Origin: FEB-7 sp963698265 | GTDB taxonomy: Bacteria > Pseudomonadota > Gammaproteobacteria > Burkholderiales > Usitatibacteraceae | Length of the DNA stretch: 64,000 nucleotides | Assembly: GCA_963698265.1 (NCBI GenBank) | Contig: CAVOQC010000004.1 | Span: forward strand, 186,001-250,000 | Reading direction: 5' to 3' | Part shown: positions 51,667 to 60,945 of the stretch, in pieces | How the letters are laid out: the number at the start of each line of letters is the position of its first letter | Position numbering within the stretch: the stretch's first letter is position 1 | The notes under the pieces: model-generated | Database searches by the model: none | Seen by the model: the letters and a program-made list of their open reading frames with translations, nothing else | Told to the model about the DNA's origin: nothing | Translations under genes and position numbers: made by a program

Positions 51667-52113
51667 TCAGGATCCGCGGCGCAGCAAGCGCTGTTTCTCG
51701 CGAGCCCAGTCGCGGTCCTTCTCCGCTTCCCGCTTGTCGTGCTGCTTCTTGCCCTTGGCGAGCCCGATCTCCAGCTTGATGCGCCCCTTCGCGTAGTGGA
51801 GGTTCACCGGAACGAGGGTGTAGCCGCGCTGCTCGACCTTGCCGATGAGCTTGGCGAGTTCCGCCGCGTGGAGCAGGAGCTTGCGCGTGCGCGTGGGGTC
51901 GGGATGCACGTGGGTGGATGCCGTGGGAAGGGCGCTCACGTGCATGCCGATCACGAAGGCCTCCTCGCCGCGCACGATCACGTAGGCCTCCTTCAGCTGC
52001 GCGCGGCCAGCGCGGATCGCCTTCACCTCCCAGCCCTCGAGCACGAGCCCGGCCTCGAAGCGCTCTTCGATGAAATAGTCGTGGAAGGCCTTGCGGTTCT
52101 CGGCGATGCTCAT
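51667..52113 (-). CDS. smpB: SmpB, tmRNA-binding protein
   Basis: The 148-residue protein matches SmpB with NRKAFHDYFIEERFEAGLVLEGWEVKAIRAGR (key parts RKAFHDY and GWEVKA), the central KLLLHAAEL, and the C-terminal lysine/arginine-rich tail DKREAEKDRDW. It works with tmRNA in ribosome rescue. On the minus strand a TAGAAT -10 (52166-52161) lies ahead of it. It is divergent from ratA as in many beta- and gammaproteobacteria. Confidence 0.97.
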   Translation of the reverse strand: MSIAENRKAFHDYFIEERFEAGLVLEGWEVKAIRAGRAQLKEAYVIVRGEEAFVIGMHVSALPTASTHVHPDPTRTRKLLLHAAELAKLIGKVEQRGYTLVPVNLHYAKGRIKLEIGLAKGKKQHDKREAEKDRDWAREKQRLLRRGS

Positions 52114-52195
52114 GGCGGGGCGCGGCTGGCGGAGATGTCGATCGGAACCGCGAGGTTCGCATTCTACCGGGGGCTGGCCTTAAAATGCCGCTCCC

Positions 52196-52657
52196 ATGCC
52201 CACCGTGATCCGCAAGGTCATCGTCGACCATTCCGCCGAGGACATGTTCGCCCTGGTGGACGGGGTCGAGGCCTACCCGCAGTTCCTCCCCTGGTGCAGC
52301 GGCGTGGAGGTCTTCAGCCGCACGGACTCGGAGACGCACGCGCGCATCGACATCGATTTCCACGGCATCCGCAGCCACGTTGCCACGCGCAATCGCAACG
52401 TCCGGCCGGAATGGATCCACCTGGAGCTTGCCGACGGTCCCTTCGAGCACCTCGCGGGGCATTGGCACATCCGTCCGCTGGGCCCGGAAGGCTGCGCCAT
52501 CGAGTTCTCGATCGACTACGCGTTTTCCAGCCGCGCGCTGGAGGTCGTGATGGGCCCGGTCTTCGGCCAGATCATGGAGACGATCGTCGATCGCTTCGTC
52601 GAGCGCGCTGCCGTGCTTGCGCGCGTCGGACCCGCGGCGCCGCAGGTGCCACCGTGA
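52196..52657 (+). CDS. ratA: RatA/Coq10-family START-domain protein
   Basis: The 153-residue protein has the SRPBCC/START fold start VIRKVIVDHSAEDMFALVDGVEAYPQFLPWC with key residues and the C-terminal FSSRALEVVMGPVFGQIMETIVDRFVERA. In E. coli RatA was described as a toxin that blocks 70S formation; relatives bind ubiquinone. It overlaps rnfH by one base (TGATG). A TAAAAT sits only 9 bp before the ATG. Confidence 0.92.
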   Translation: MPTVIRKVIVDHSAEDMFALVDGVEAYPQFLPWCSGVEVFSRTDSETHARIDIDFHGIRSHVATRNRNVRPEWIHLELADGPFEHLAGHWHIRPLGPEGCAIEFSIDYAFSSRALEVVMGPVFGQIMETIVDRFVERAAVLARVGPAAPQVPP

Positions 52658-52917
52658 TGCGGATTTTGGTTGTGGTTGCCGCTGTCGACCGGCAGGACGC
52701 GCTCGAAGTGGAACTCGAGGAGGGTGCGAGCGTGGCGATGGCGCTCGCCGCTGCGTGCGTGGCCGAGCGCCATCCCGGGCTCGCGCTGGATCACGTCGGC
52801 GTGTGGGGCAAGCGTTGCGCGCCCGATCGCGTGCTTCGGGACGCGGACCGGGTGGAGGTCTATCGCCCGTTGCGTACCGACCCGAAGGCGGCCCGCCGCG
52901 CGCGTGCCGGACTTTAG
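52657..52917 (+). CDS. rnfH: RnfH/RatB family ubiquitin-like-fold protein
   Basis: The 86-residue protein begins MRILVVVAAVDRQDALEVEL and carries VGVWGKRCAPDRVLRDADRVEVYRPL, the RnfH family signature. It is encoded with ratA as usual. Function is unclear. Its end overlaps the convergent minus-strand gene by 4 bp. Confidence 0.92.
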   Translation: MRILVVVAAVDRQDALEVELEEGASVAMALAAACVAERHPGLALDHVGVWGKRCAPDRVLRDADRVEVYRPLRTDPKAARRARAGL

Positions 52918-54542
52918 GACTTCGACTCGATCTCGAAGCGGACCCTGATCCAGTCGGCGCCCTTCTTCGCGATGCGGTTCAGGCGGATGCGGTAGACCGC
53001 CTTTCCCGTCACGATATGGTAGGGAGTCGTCGCGGAAAAGTCGGTGTTGCGGATCAGGATGGAGTCGAGCTTGCCCGAAGGATCGAGGCCCGGCAGGTAG
53101 AGCGCCTCGATCCCGTCGCCACCCTCGACCGGATCGAGCACGATGCGCAGCGGGTGGTACGAAATCACCTCGACGCCGGCGAGCATCTCCCCGCGGATGC
53201 GGTTCGCGAGCTTGCGCACGACGCTGCCCAGGATCCAGCCGCCGGACACCTGGTCGCGCAGGCCTATGATGCCGTTGAGCATGACCGTGTCCGCCGACGC
53301 CTTGTCCACGAGCAGGCCGTAGCCCTTGGAGCTCAGGTCCTTCACCCGCCATGTCTGGATGTCGGGATCGACGCTCGGGGCCGGCGGCGGGCTGGCGTCG
53401 ATCGCGGTGAGCGAAAGGCCCGATGGGCTGATCTCGACCATGTCGGTGGCCACCGATGCGCCCGGTGAAGCTCCCTCCGCGGAAGTGGCTTCCGGCCCCC
53501 GCCGGATCCTCGCGAGCACGAAGTCCATGCCGACGACGACGTCGATCTCGCGGTTCTCGAAGGTCGTGCGCTCCTCGATGCGGTTCTCGGCGCCGGCGAT
53601 CATCGACTGGTAGAGCTTCTCGATCGTCGCGAGCATTGCGGCATGCTCCTCGACGGGGAGGATCGCGCCGGCGCCGTGCCCAGCGAAGAGCCTGCCGTGG
53701 CGAAGGCCCGCCTGGATCTCCTCGAGCTGCGCCTTCAGGCCTTCGGCGCGCACGTAGCGCACGGAGTCGCCGTGGCTGTCCTTGCGCATGTGGCGCAGCC
53801 CGCGGTCCGTCGCGAGGTCCACGAAGAAGAGGTGGGAGCGCGAGGAGTAGTCGGCGTCCAGGCTGTACTCCTCGCACCACGAGGAAAACCAGCCGTCGGC
53901 GATCTCCACCTGCGCGCGCGAGAGCTGGCCCGCGTTCACCAGGTCGAGGACGAGCGTGCGCAGGTACAGGGACTGCACCGAGGGCTTGAAGCTCGGCTGC
54001 GTGGCGTGCAGGACGAAGGGCGTCTGCGAGTACCCTTCCGCTTCCGAGAGGCCGTAGAGGGCGTGCATCTGCTTCCACGGAATGCCCCGGCCCGGTTCGC
54101 CCAGGAACCAGCTCCACTTCACGAATCCGTGGATCGCGTTCAGCGCAAGCCCCGTGACACGGAATCGCAGGTCTGCGTCGTCGGAGTCGGCAGCCCATTC
54201 GTCCCGGTTGCGCAGGAAGCGCTGGAATCCGTTGGCCGCCTCGAGGAGAATCCGCTGGACGGTGAGGACGAAGTCGCGCTCCGTTTCCGCCACGGTCGCG
54301 GGTCCGCGGAGGTACTCGAGCTGGTCGTAGACGAGCAGCGTCTGGAAGTGCTCCTCGACCTTTATCAGCCACGCCAGGCGCCCGGGAGAGAAGGGCGGCG
54401 CATTCTTGCCCAGCTCGCGCATCGCCGCGAGGAAGAGCGCGCGGGAGCCGGCTTCGCGAACCGTCTTCGCGGCAAGCACGCGGCCCAGGTCGACGGGGTA
54501 GGCGGTTGTCGCGTCGGTCGGCAAGGTCTGTGCCTCAGGCAA
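52914..54542 (-). CDS. Conserved protein with C-terminal PilZ-like domain
   Basis: The 542-residue protein has a long helical N-terminal region (about 1-330) with no recognised motif and a C-terminal part (about 370-460) in which WRVKDLSSKGYGLLV (near 395-410) and GGWILGSVVRKL resemble a PilZ domain, the usual c-di-GMP receptor, though the RxxxR arm is not clear. Start is TTG 54542, overlapping the fimV stop by 8 bp, since no ATG lies near. Coupling to fimV suggests a role in surface motility or polarity. Function is inferred from the neighbour. Confidence 0.6.
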   Translation of the reverse strand: MPEAQTLPTDATTAYPVDLGRVLAAKTVREAGSRALFLAAMRELGKNAPPFSPGRLAWLIKVEEHFQTLLVYDQLEYLRGPATVAETERDFVLTVQRILLEAANGFQRFLRNRDEWAADSDDADLRFRVTGLALNAIHGFVKWSWFLGEPGRGIPWKQMHALYGLSEAEGYSQTPFVLHATQPSFKPSVQSLYLRTLVLDLVNAGQLSRAQVEIADGWFSSWCEEYSLDADYSSRSHLFFVDLATDRGLRHMRKDSHGDSVRYVRAEGLKAQLEEIQAGLRHGRLFAGHGAGAILPVEEHAAMLATIEKLYQSMIAGAENRIEERTTFENREIDVVVGMDFVLARIRRGPEATSAEGASPGASVATDMVEISPSGLSLTAIDASPPPAPSVDPDIQTWRVKDLSSKGYGLLVDKASADTVMLNGIIGLRDQVSGGWILGSVVRKLANRIRGEMLAGVEVISYHPLRIVLDPVEGGDGIEALYLPGLDPSGKLDSILIRNTDFSATTPYHIVTGKAVYRIRLNRIAKKGADWIRVRFEIESKS

Positions 54543-56769
54543 CGTTGAACATCTCGACGCTCTTCAATGCCGGCATCGGGTTGGCTATGAGATCGGAATC
54601 GGTCACTCCCGCGTCGGCGAGGAGTCCGGAACGCAGGCTTGCGGCGAGTGCGTCGGTAGTGAAGTCCATCGGCGCATTGAGCCAGTTCTCGGCAAGCGGG
54701 TCGAAGGTGACCGCCTCGCCCGCCTTCTGCGCCGGAATCGCGATGGTCTCGATGCTGTTGAAGGCAGGCTCGCCGAAGAGCGGGTTCTTCGGATCTATCT
54801 CGCGCCCGATGTGCTGGACCTTGAGCCAGCTCTGGCTCGAGCCATGGTGTTCCCGGAACCGAGCGGCGAGATCCGCGAACGGGCCGGCCAGGCGCTCCAG
54901 GCGGAAGATCTCGAAGAGCGCGAGCCAGGGCTTGAGCGCCGCCGGCTGCTCCTCCACGGCGAAATGCAGCAGCTCGATGGCGCGCGCGGTAGCGCCGTCC
55001 TCGTAGAAGAGACGCGCCGCCTTCACCACGGAGTCCTCGTCACCGGGCTCTATCGTTCCGGTGGCGATCTCGGGGAAGCGCTCCTCGATGTAACGGCGGC
55101 GAAGGACCTCGGGGTCCCCGGCCGGCACCTCGGTCGCGAGACTCTCGTCGGAACCGGCGACGAACCGATGCTCGCGGTCGGCCTTCACGGGAGGATTCTC
55201 GTCGAGAGTCGCACCCGCGCGACGCATCATGGCATCGGCGCCGTCGAGGTCCGACGGGGACGCCGGCAGGTCATCTTCGCTTCGGGAGCGGGAGCGAGGC
55301 CTCATTCGCCATGCGAGAACGGCGATCAAGGCAACGATCAAGGCAAGAACGCCCCAGAGCCACGAGGGAAGCTTTTCCGTAATCGCAGGCGCGACGGGAG
55401 CCGGGGTTTTCGAAGCCAGGGCGGCGGCGGGCGCCGGCCTTGCGGGTGCGGCGAACTCCAGCGGAGGGATCGTGGTTCCGGCTGCGGCGGCTACGTCGGG
55501 CTTCGGCTGCACCGTCTTCACCGTTTGCGCATCCGGAGCCGCAACCGGAGCCGGCGCGGCGGGAGGCGGAGCGGCCGCCGGGGCAGGCTGCGGCTTGGCA
55601 GGTGGCGGGGTGGCCGCCGGGGCAGGCTGCGGCTTGGCAGGAGGCGAGGTGGCCGCCGGGGCAGGCTGGGGCTTGGCGGGCGTCGCCGTCAGGGTCGATG
55701 GCAGCATGGAGAGCTTCAGCTGCAGTTCCGCCACCCGGCCCTCGAGCTGCTTCAGGCTGTTGCGCATCGACAGGAGTGCGGCGACCTGGTCGTCCGCATC
55801 CAGCACGAGCAGTCGCTCGCGCAACCGCGACCTCGTGCCATCGTCGATTCCGCGGCTGCGGGTGAGATCGACCTCGGAAGAGGAAAGCCGGAGCACGAAA
55901 CGGCCCTCTGCCTGCCGCGCGGACGCCGCCGCCGGCGAAGGCGGTTTCCGCGATTGCACGGGCTTCGCTTCCGGAGCCGGTCGTGGCGCTTCGGCCTTCG
56001 CGACGGGCGCCGTTTTCGGCGCTTCGGGCTTGGCAGGCGCGGGTGCGACCTTGGAGGGTTTCGCGGCGGCCGCCGTTTCCTCCGGCGCAGTCTGGGCGGC
56101 CGGCCGGGATGGCCGTTGCGTCGCCGGTGCGGGCATCTCCGGTCGCGCAGCGGGGGGCGTCGCGGCAAGGCTCATCGAGAAACGCCGCAGGTCCGGCAAT
56201 ACGATCGGCGTGCCGGGCGGCACGGGTTGGTCGGGCGGCAGGCCCGCAACCGCGGGATTCGCGGCGAGGAGCGCGCGCACGTACGCTTCGCGCACCGCCG
56301 TGCTGTTCGGGTAGATCGCTGCCGCGAGTGCTGCGAGCGTGTCGCCCGGAAGGGACCGGAACGCGGGCGGCGGCGAGCGCGTCGGTAGCGGGTCGAGAAG
56401 GATCTCGTAGTTGCGCGAGGCCGCGTCCCTGCCTTCGCAGGACGCGTCGAGGCGAAGCTGGAGGGCGGGTTCGCCCAGGGCGGCTCGCGTGCGGATCCGG
56501 ACGCGCCACCCCGAACCGTCCGGCTCGACGGAAAACGTGGCGCGCGGAACGCCCGGCAATCCGCCGGCCCTTGCACGGCCGATGGCAAAGCAATCGGCGC
56601 GGGGAATGGCCCCTGGGGCGGACGACAGGGCAACCGTCGCATCGAGGGGCTCGCCCAGTGCCGAGTGGACCTGCAGTTCTCCCAGGCCCAGCGCCCACGC
56701 AGGCGTCGCAACGCCCACCAGAAGGCAGGCGAGGATGCTCCGGAAGAACAAAGGGGGCTGCGCCGTCAT
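54535..56769 (-). CDS. fimV: FimV-like polar hub protein
   Basis: The 744-residue protein has a signal peptide (to about PAWA), the FimV N-terminal domain (LGLGELQVHSALGEPLDA), a LysM-type region at about 130-190 for peptidoglycan, a long Ala/Pro-rich linker with a coiled-coil stretch (about 290-350), a transmembrane helix at about 470-492 (WLWGVLALIVALIAVLAW) and a cytoplasmic TPR-like C-terminus. FimV organises pole-associated proteins and type IV pilus function. The linker holds three 13-residue repeats (see repeat entry). Confidence 0.88.
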   Translation of the reverse strand: MTAQPPLFFRSILACLLVGVATPAWALGLGELQVHSALGEPLDATVALSSAPGAIPRADCFAIGRARAGGLPGVPRATFSVEPDGSGWRVRIRTRAALGEPALQLRLDASCEGRDAASRNYEILLDPLPTRSPPPAFRSLPGDTLAALAAAIYPNSTAVREAYVRALLAANPAVAGLPPDQPVPPGTPIVLPDLRRFSMSLAATPPAARPEMPAPATQRPSRPAAQTAPEETAAAAKPSKVAPAPAKPEAPKTAPVAKAEAPRPAPEAKPVQSRKPPSPAAASARQAEGRFVLRLSSSEVDLTRSRGIDDGTRSRLRERLLVLDADDQVAALLSMRNSLKQLEGRVAELQLKLSMLPSTLTATPAKPQPAPAATSPPAKPQPAPAATPPPAKPQPAPAAAPPPAAPAPVAAPDAQTVKTVQPKPDVAAAAGTTIPPLEFAAPARPAPAAALASKTPAPVAPAITEKLPSWLWGVLALIVALIAVLAWRMRPRSRSRSEDDLPASPSDLDGADAMMRRAGATLDENPPVKADREHRFVAGSDESLATEVPAGDPEVLRRRYIEERFPEIATGTIEPGDEDSVVKAARLFYEDGATARAIELLHFAVEEQPAALKPWLALFEIFRLERLAGPFADLAARFREHHGSSQSWLKVQHIGREIDPKNPLFGEPAFNSIETIAIPAQKAGEAVTFDPLAENWLNAPMDFTTDALAASLRSGLLADAGVTDSDLIANPMPALKSVEMFNVA
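55573..55689 (-). repeat. Three 39-bp tandem repeats inside fimV
   Basis: Three near-identical copies with a 39-bp period starting at 55573, 55612 and 55651 encode TPPPAKPQPAPAA-type units (13 residues). Copy number may vary between strains. Confidence 0.8.
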
Positions 56770-56812
56770 GGGGTTCGTGTCGCCTCTGTCGGGCGTTTTC
56801 CCTAGGGATTCC

Positions 56813-57253
56813 TCAAGGGGACTTGCAGGACTCGTCGACCGCCTTCTGCGCCTTCACCCGCTCTTCCTCGATCTGCCCGTCGTCGAGCAGGACACGCTCG
56901 CCCTTGGCGTCGTAGGTGGCGATGCGGCCGCCGTCGGTCACCGTGCGCAGGTAGGCCTTCGCGCGGTTGCAGTTCTCCTCGTCTATCTGGGCCTTCTTCT
57001 CGAGGTTCTCGGAGAGCTTCGCCTTTTCCTTCGCGTCCAGGCGGCTCTTCTCGAGTTCCTTGTCGCGCTCGATGGCCGAACGCCGGGCCGGCGTGGACGG
57101 TCCCCCGCCCACGTTCAGCTGCTTGGATTCCTGCGCGGGCGGCGGCTGGTCCGAATAGGTGACCCGGCCGTCCTTGTCGACCCATTTGTAGAGCTGCGCG
57201 AACGCCGTGATAGAGACGGCGAGGGCGCAGGCGAAAACCAGGATGCGTTTCAT
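56813..57253 (-). CDS. Exported DUF4124-domain protein
   Basis: The 146-residue protein has a signal peptide (MKRILVFACALAVSITAFAQ) followed by the DUF4124 signature LYKWVDKDGRVTYSDQPPP, then a highly charged, helical middle with lysine and glutamate runs. DUF4124 proteins are common periplasmic proteins of betaproteobacteria with unknown role. ATG 57253 overlaps the stop of the lipoprotein gene by 4 bp. Confidence 0.88.
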   Translation of the reverse strand: MKRILVFACALAVSITAFAQLYKWVDKDGRVTYSDQPPPAQESKQLNVGGGPSTPARRSAIERDKELEKSRLDAKEKAKLSENLEKKAQIDEENCNRAKAYLRTVTDGGRIATYDAKGERVLLDDGQIEEERVKAQKAVDESCKSP

Positions 57254-57663
57254 GGTGGACTCCTTGTCGCGTTCTGCTGCACGGCCGGGTAGGCCAGTTG
57301 TTCGAGGCCAAGCCGCGCGAGTTCGCTCGCGCGGCCTGCGCGTCGGATCGAGTCGGCGTGATCGCCTTGGGCGAAGCTCGCGCGAGCGACGACCAGGTGT
57401 TCCCATGCCTTGCTCCAGAGCGCCCGGCGCGCGCGGGCCCTCAGGATGTCCGTTTCCGCCTGCGCGAGGAGCGCGCGGGCTTCCTCCGCAAGCGCCCGCG
57501 GATCGGCGGCCGGTTTCACGACCGCTGCGTTCGCTCCCGGGGCCGCCGCCGCCGGGGGAGCCTCTGCCGGCCCGGGAGTTGCGCAAGCCGCAAGCCCGGC
57601 CGCCAGGAGCCCTCCTGCGAGGCCCTGCGAAACATTACCCCAAATCCGTGATCTTTCAAGCAT
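57250..57663 (-). CDS. Small lipoprotein of unknown function
   Basis: The 137-residue protein has a signal peptide ending in the lipobox GLAAC (Cys27), followed by an Ala/Pro-rich linker and a helical domain with ARALLAQAETDILRARARRALW. The pattern resembles short helical repeat lipoproteins (DUF4398-like). It is the first gene of a two-gene unit with the DUF4124 gene and is divergent from guaB. Confidence 0.75.
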   Translation of the reverse strand: MLERSRIWGNVSQGLAGGLLAAGLAACATPGPAEAPPAAAAPGANAAVVKPAADPRALAEEARALLAQAETDILRARARRALWSKAWEHLVVARASFAQGDHADSIRRAGRASELARLGLEQLAYPAVQQNATRSPP

Positions 57664-57723
57664 TTACGGAACCTTACCGAGAATCTACCGCAGCGTCAAT
57701 CGAGACCCGCGCCGGGAGTCGCG

Positions 57724-57753
57724 ATTGTTGGGAGGGGAAGGGCACCGGTATAA
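57724..57753 (+). promoter_or_regulatory. Promoter of guaB
   Basis: TTGTTG (57724-57729) and a perfect -10 TATAAT (57748-57753) 18 bp apart lie 28 bp before the guaB ATG. A GAGAGG ribosome site precedes the ATG. Confidence 0.8.
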
Positions 57754-57780
57754 TTTCCTTTTGTAGAGAGGCCGAAGAGC

Positions 57781-59241
57781 ATGCGGGTCATCCAGAAAGC
57801 ACTCACGTTCGACGATGTCCTCCTCGTCCCCGCCCATTCGACCGTCCTTCCCCGCGAAGTCAGCCTCACCTCCCGCCTCACCGGGTCGATCACGCTGAAC
57901 ATTCCCCTGCTCTCCGCCGCCATGGATACGGTGACGGAGTCGCGGCTCGCCATCGCCCTCGCCCAGGAGGGCGGTATCGGCATCCTGCACAAGAACATGA
58001 CTCCGGAGGCCCAGGCCGACGAGGTCGCCAAGGTCAAGCGCTTCGAGAGCGGCGTCGTGAAGGAGCCGATCACCGTCACGCCGAAGATGTCGGTGCGCGA
58101 AGTCCTGGAGATCACCCGCAAGCACCGCATCTCGGGGCTCCCGGTCCTGGACAAGGGCCGCGTGGTGGGCATTGTCACCAACCGCGACCTGCGCTTCGAG
58201 ACCAACCTGGACCAGCCGGTGAAGAACATCATGACGCCGCGCGGAAAGCTCGTGACGGTGAAGGAGGGCGCCAGCCTCGACGAGGCCAAGGCGCTCATGC
58301 ACCGCCATCGCCTCGAGCGCGTGCTGGTGATCAACGACGACTGGCAGCTCTTCGGCCTGATGACGGTGAAGGACATCCTCAAGTCGTCCGAGCACCCGAA
58401 TGCGAGCAAGGACCTGCAGGGCAGGCTTCGCGCCGGCGCCGCGGTCGGCGTGGGCGAGGGGACGGAGGAACGCGTGGAGCGGCTGGTGGATGCCGGCGTG
58501 GACGTAATCGTCGTCGACACCGCGCACGGGCATTCGCAGGGCGTGCTCGACCGCGTGAAGTGGGTGAAGCGCCAGTACCCGCAAGTGCAGGTGATCGGCG
58601 GCAACATCGCCACGCGCGAAGGCGCGAAGGCCCTTGTGGATTGCGGGGCGGACGGCGTCAAGGTGGGGATCGGCCCGGGCTCGATCTGCACGACGCGAAT
58701 CGTGGCCGGCGTGGGCGTGCCGCAGATCACCGCCATCCAGAACGTCGCCGCATCGCTGGAAGGCACGGGCATCCCCTGCATCGCCGACGGCGGCATCCGC
58801 TTCTCCGGCGACGTGGCGAAAGCCATCGCCGCGGGTGCCTCGAGCGTGATGCTGGGCAGCCTCTTCGCGGGCACCGAGGAGGCGCCCGGGGAGATCGAGC
58901 TCTACCAGGGCCGTTCGTACAAGTCCTACCGCGGCATGGGATCGCTCGCGGCGATGCAGAAGGGCTCGAGCGACCGCTACTTCCAGGAAGGCGACATGAA
59001 CGCCGACAAGCTGGTCCCGGAGGGCGTCGAGGGGCGCCTGCCGTACAAGGGGCCGGTGACCGCCATCGTCCACCAGCTGATGGGCGGGCTGCGCGCGAGC
59101 ATGGGCTACACCGGGTGCCGGTCCATCGAGGAGATGCGCTCGCGCGCCGAGTTCGTCGAGATCACCGCGGCGGGCATGCGCGAATCCCACGTCCACGACG
59201 TGAAGATCACGAAGGAAGCGCCCAATTACCAGATCGAATAG
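57781..59241 (+). CDS. guaB: IMP dehydrogenase
   Basis: The 486-residue protein has the TIM barrel with the catalytic loop GPGSICTTR (Cys303) and flap region, and an inserted pair of CBS domains at about 95-210. It oxidises IMP to XMP with NAD, the first step to GMP. Typical family length; the next gene is guaA at 68 bp. Confidence 0.98.
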   Translation: MRVIQKALTFDDVLLVPAHSTVLPREVSLTSRLTGSITLNIPLLSAAMDTVTESRLAIALAQEGGIGILHKNMTPEAQADEVAKVKRFESGVVKEPITVTPKMSVREVLEITRKHRISGLPVLDKGRVVGIVTNRDLRFETNLDQPVKNIMTPRGKLVTVKEGASLDEAKALMHRHRLERVLVINDDWQLFGLMTVKDILKSSEHPNASKDLQGRLRAGAAVGVGEGTEERVERLVDAGVDVIVVDTAHGHSQGVLDRVKWVKRQYPQVQVIGGNIATREGAKALVDCGADGVKVGIGPGSICTTRIVAGVGVPQITAIQNVAASLEGTGIPCIADGGIRFSGDVAKAIAAGASSVMLGSLFAGTEEAPGEIELYQGRSYKSYRGMGSLAAMQKGSSDRYFQEGDMNADKLVPEGVEGRLPYKGPVTAIVHQLMGGLRASMGYTGCRSIEEMRSRAEFVEITAAGMRESHVHDVKITKEAPNYQIE

Positions 59242-59309
59242 CCGGCCTTTCGCGGCGCGCATCGCCGGTCGTCGCCCCGCGGCGGCAGGCCACTGACGGG
59301 CAGCACTCC

Positions 59310-60887
59310 ATGGACAAGATCCTCATCCTCGACTTCGGATCGCAGGTCACGCAGCTCATTGCGCGGCGCATCCGGGAAGCCGGCGTCTACTGCGAGCTCC
59401 ACGAGCACGACGTGGACGAGCGCTTCATCCGCGATTACGCGCCCAGGGGAATCATCCTTTCGGGAAGCCATGCCTCGGTGATCGGGGAGGCCGCGCCGGC
59501 CGCCGACCCGTACGTGTTCCGCGCGGGCGTGCCGGTGCTCGGAATCTGCTACGGCATGCAGACGATGGCGTCCCAGCTCGGCGGCGAGGTCGAATCCGGC
59601 AAGGTGCGCGAGTTCGGCTATGCCGAGGTGCGCGCGCGCGGGCACTCGAAGCTGCTCGACGGCATCCAGGACCGCGTGAACGGCGAAGGCCACGGGCTCC
59701 TCGACGTGTGGATGAGCCACGGGGACAAGGTCACGAAGCTGCCGCCCGGCTTCTCCGTCATGGCTTCGAACGAGGCCTGCCCGGTCGCCGGGATGTTCGA
59801 CGAGGCGCGGCGCTTCTACGCGGTGCAGTTTCACCCCGAGGTCACGCACACGACGCAGGGCCGCGCGATCTACGCGCGTTTCGTGCACGAGATCTGCGGC
59901 TGCGACCGGCACTGGAACATGCCGGAGTTCGCGCCGCAGGCGATCGCGAAGATCCGCGAGCAGGTGGGCGGCGAGGAAGTGATCCTCGGGCTTTCCGGCG
60001 GCGTGGATTCGGCAGTCGCCGCGGCGCTGATCCACAAGGCGATCGGCGACCAGCTCACCTGCATCTTCGTGGACACGGGGCTGCTGCGCCTGGACGAGGG
60101 CGACCAGGTCATGGACACCTTCGCCCAGCACATGGGCGTGAAGGTCGACCGCGTGAATGCCGCGCCCGAGTTCTATCGCGAGCTCGCGGGCGTGGCCGAT
60201 CCCGAAGAAAAGCGACGCATCATCGGCCGGCTCTTCGTGGAGGCGTTCCAGCACGAGGCGAAGGCGCTGCCGAAGGCGAAGTGGCTCGCGCAAGGCACGA
60301 TCTACCCGGACGTGATCGAGTCGGCCGGCGCCAAGACCAAGAAGGCGGTCAGCATCAAGAGCCACCACAACGTGGGCGGCCTGCCGGAGTCGCTGCACCT
60401 GAAGCTCCTCGAGCCGCTGCGCGAGCTCTTCAAGGACGAGGTGCGCGCGCTGGGGCTCGAGCTGGGCTTGCCGCGCGACTTGGTGTACCGCCACCCGTTC
60501 CCCGGGCCGGGGCTCGGCGTGCGAATCCTCGGCGAGGTGAAGGCGGAATACGCGGCCCTGTTGCAGCGCGCCGACGCGATCTTCATCGAGGAACTGCGCA
60601 ACACCAAGGGGCCGGACGGCGTGCCCTGGTACGACAAGGTGGCCCAGGCCTTCACGGTGTTCCTGCCCGTGCGCTCGGTGGGCGTGATGGGCGACGGGCG
60701 CACCTACGAATTCGTGGTGGCGCTGCGGGCGGTCGAGACCACGGACTTCATGACCGCGCACTGGGCGCATCTGCCCTACGACCTGCTCGGGCGCGTGTCC
60801 AACCGCATCATCAACGAGGTGCGGGGCATCAACCGGGTCGTCCTCGACATTTCCTCGAAGCCGCCAGCCACGATCGAGTGGGAATGA
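59310..60887 (+). CDS. guaA: GMP synthase (glutamine-hydrolysing)
   Basis: The 525-residue protein has a class I glutamine amidotransferase domain with Cys80 in VLGICYGMQ and His in VQFHPEVTH, then an ATP pyrophosphatase domain with the P-loop LGLSGGVDSAVAAAL (about 226-240) and a C-terminal dimer domain ending in PATIEWE. It aminates XMP to GMP. ATG 59310 starts MDKILILDFGSQ; the frame is open far upstream but that part is antiparallel noise over guaB. One family position, ILSGGPxS, reads ILSGSHAS here. Confidence 0.98.
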   Translation: MDKILILDFGSQVTQLIARRIREAGVYCELHEHDVDERFIRDYAPRGIILSGSHASVIGEAAPAADPYVFRAGVPVLGICYGMQTMASQLGGEVESGKVREFGYAEVRARGHSKLLDGIQDRVNGEGHGLLDVWMSHGDKVTKLPPGFSVMASNEACPVAGMFDEARRFYAVQFHPEVTHTTQGRAIYARFVHEICGCDRHWNMPEFAPQAIAKIREQVGGEEVILGLSGGVDSAVAAALIHKAIGDQLTCIFVDTGLLRLDEGDQVMDTFAQHMGVKVDRVNAAPEFYRELAGVADPEEKRRIIGRLFVEAFQHEAKALPKAKWLAQGTIYPDVIESAGAKTKKAVSIKSHHNVGGLPESLHLKLLEPLRELFKDEVRALGLELGLPRDLVYRHPFPGPGLGVRILGEVKAEYAALLQRADAIFIEELRNTKGPDGVPWYDKVAQAFTVFLPVRSVGVMGDGRTYEFVVALRAVETTDFMTAHWAHLPYDLLGRVSNRIINEVRGINRVVLDISSKPPATIEWE

Positions 60888-60945
60888 CCGATGACTTCGG
60901 TATCCTTGCACCGTTGCGAACACCTTCAAACTTGGGGAACCTGAC

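Noticed and set aside
52181..52186. TAAAAT as -10 for ratA giving a leaderless mRNA
   Set aside because: The -35 region is poor and the distance to the ATG is only 9 bp; more likely a chance A+T-rich spot, although a very short leader is not excluded.
57207..59309. A long upstream extension of the guaA frame covering guaB
   Set aside because: The extension is low-complexity Arg/Gly/Ala and lies in another frame over guaB; the family start is at 59310.
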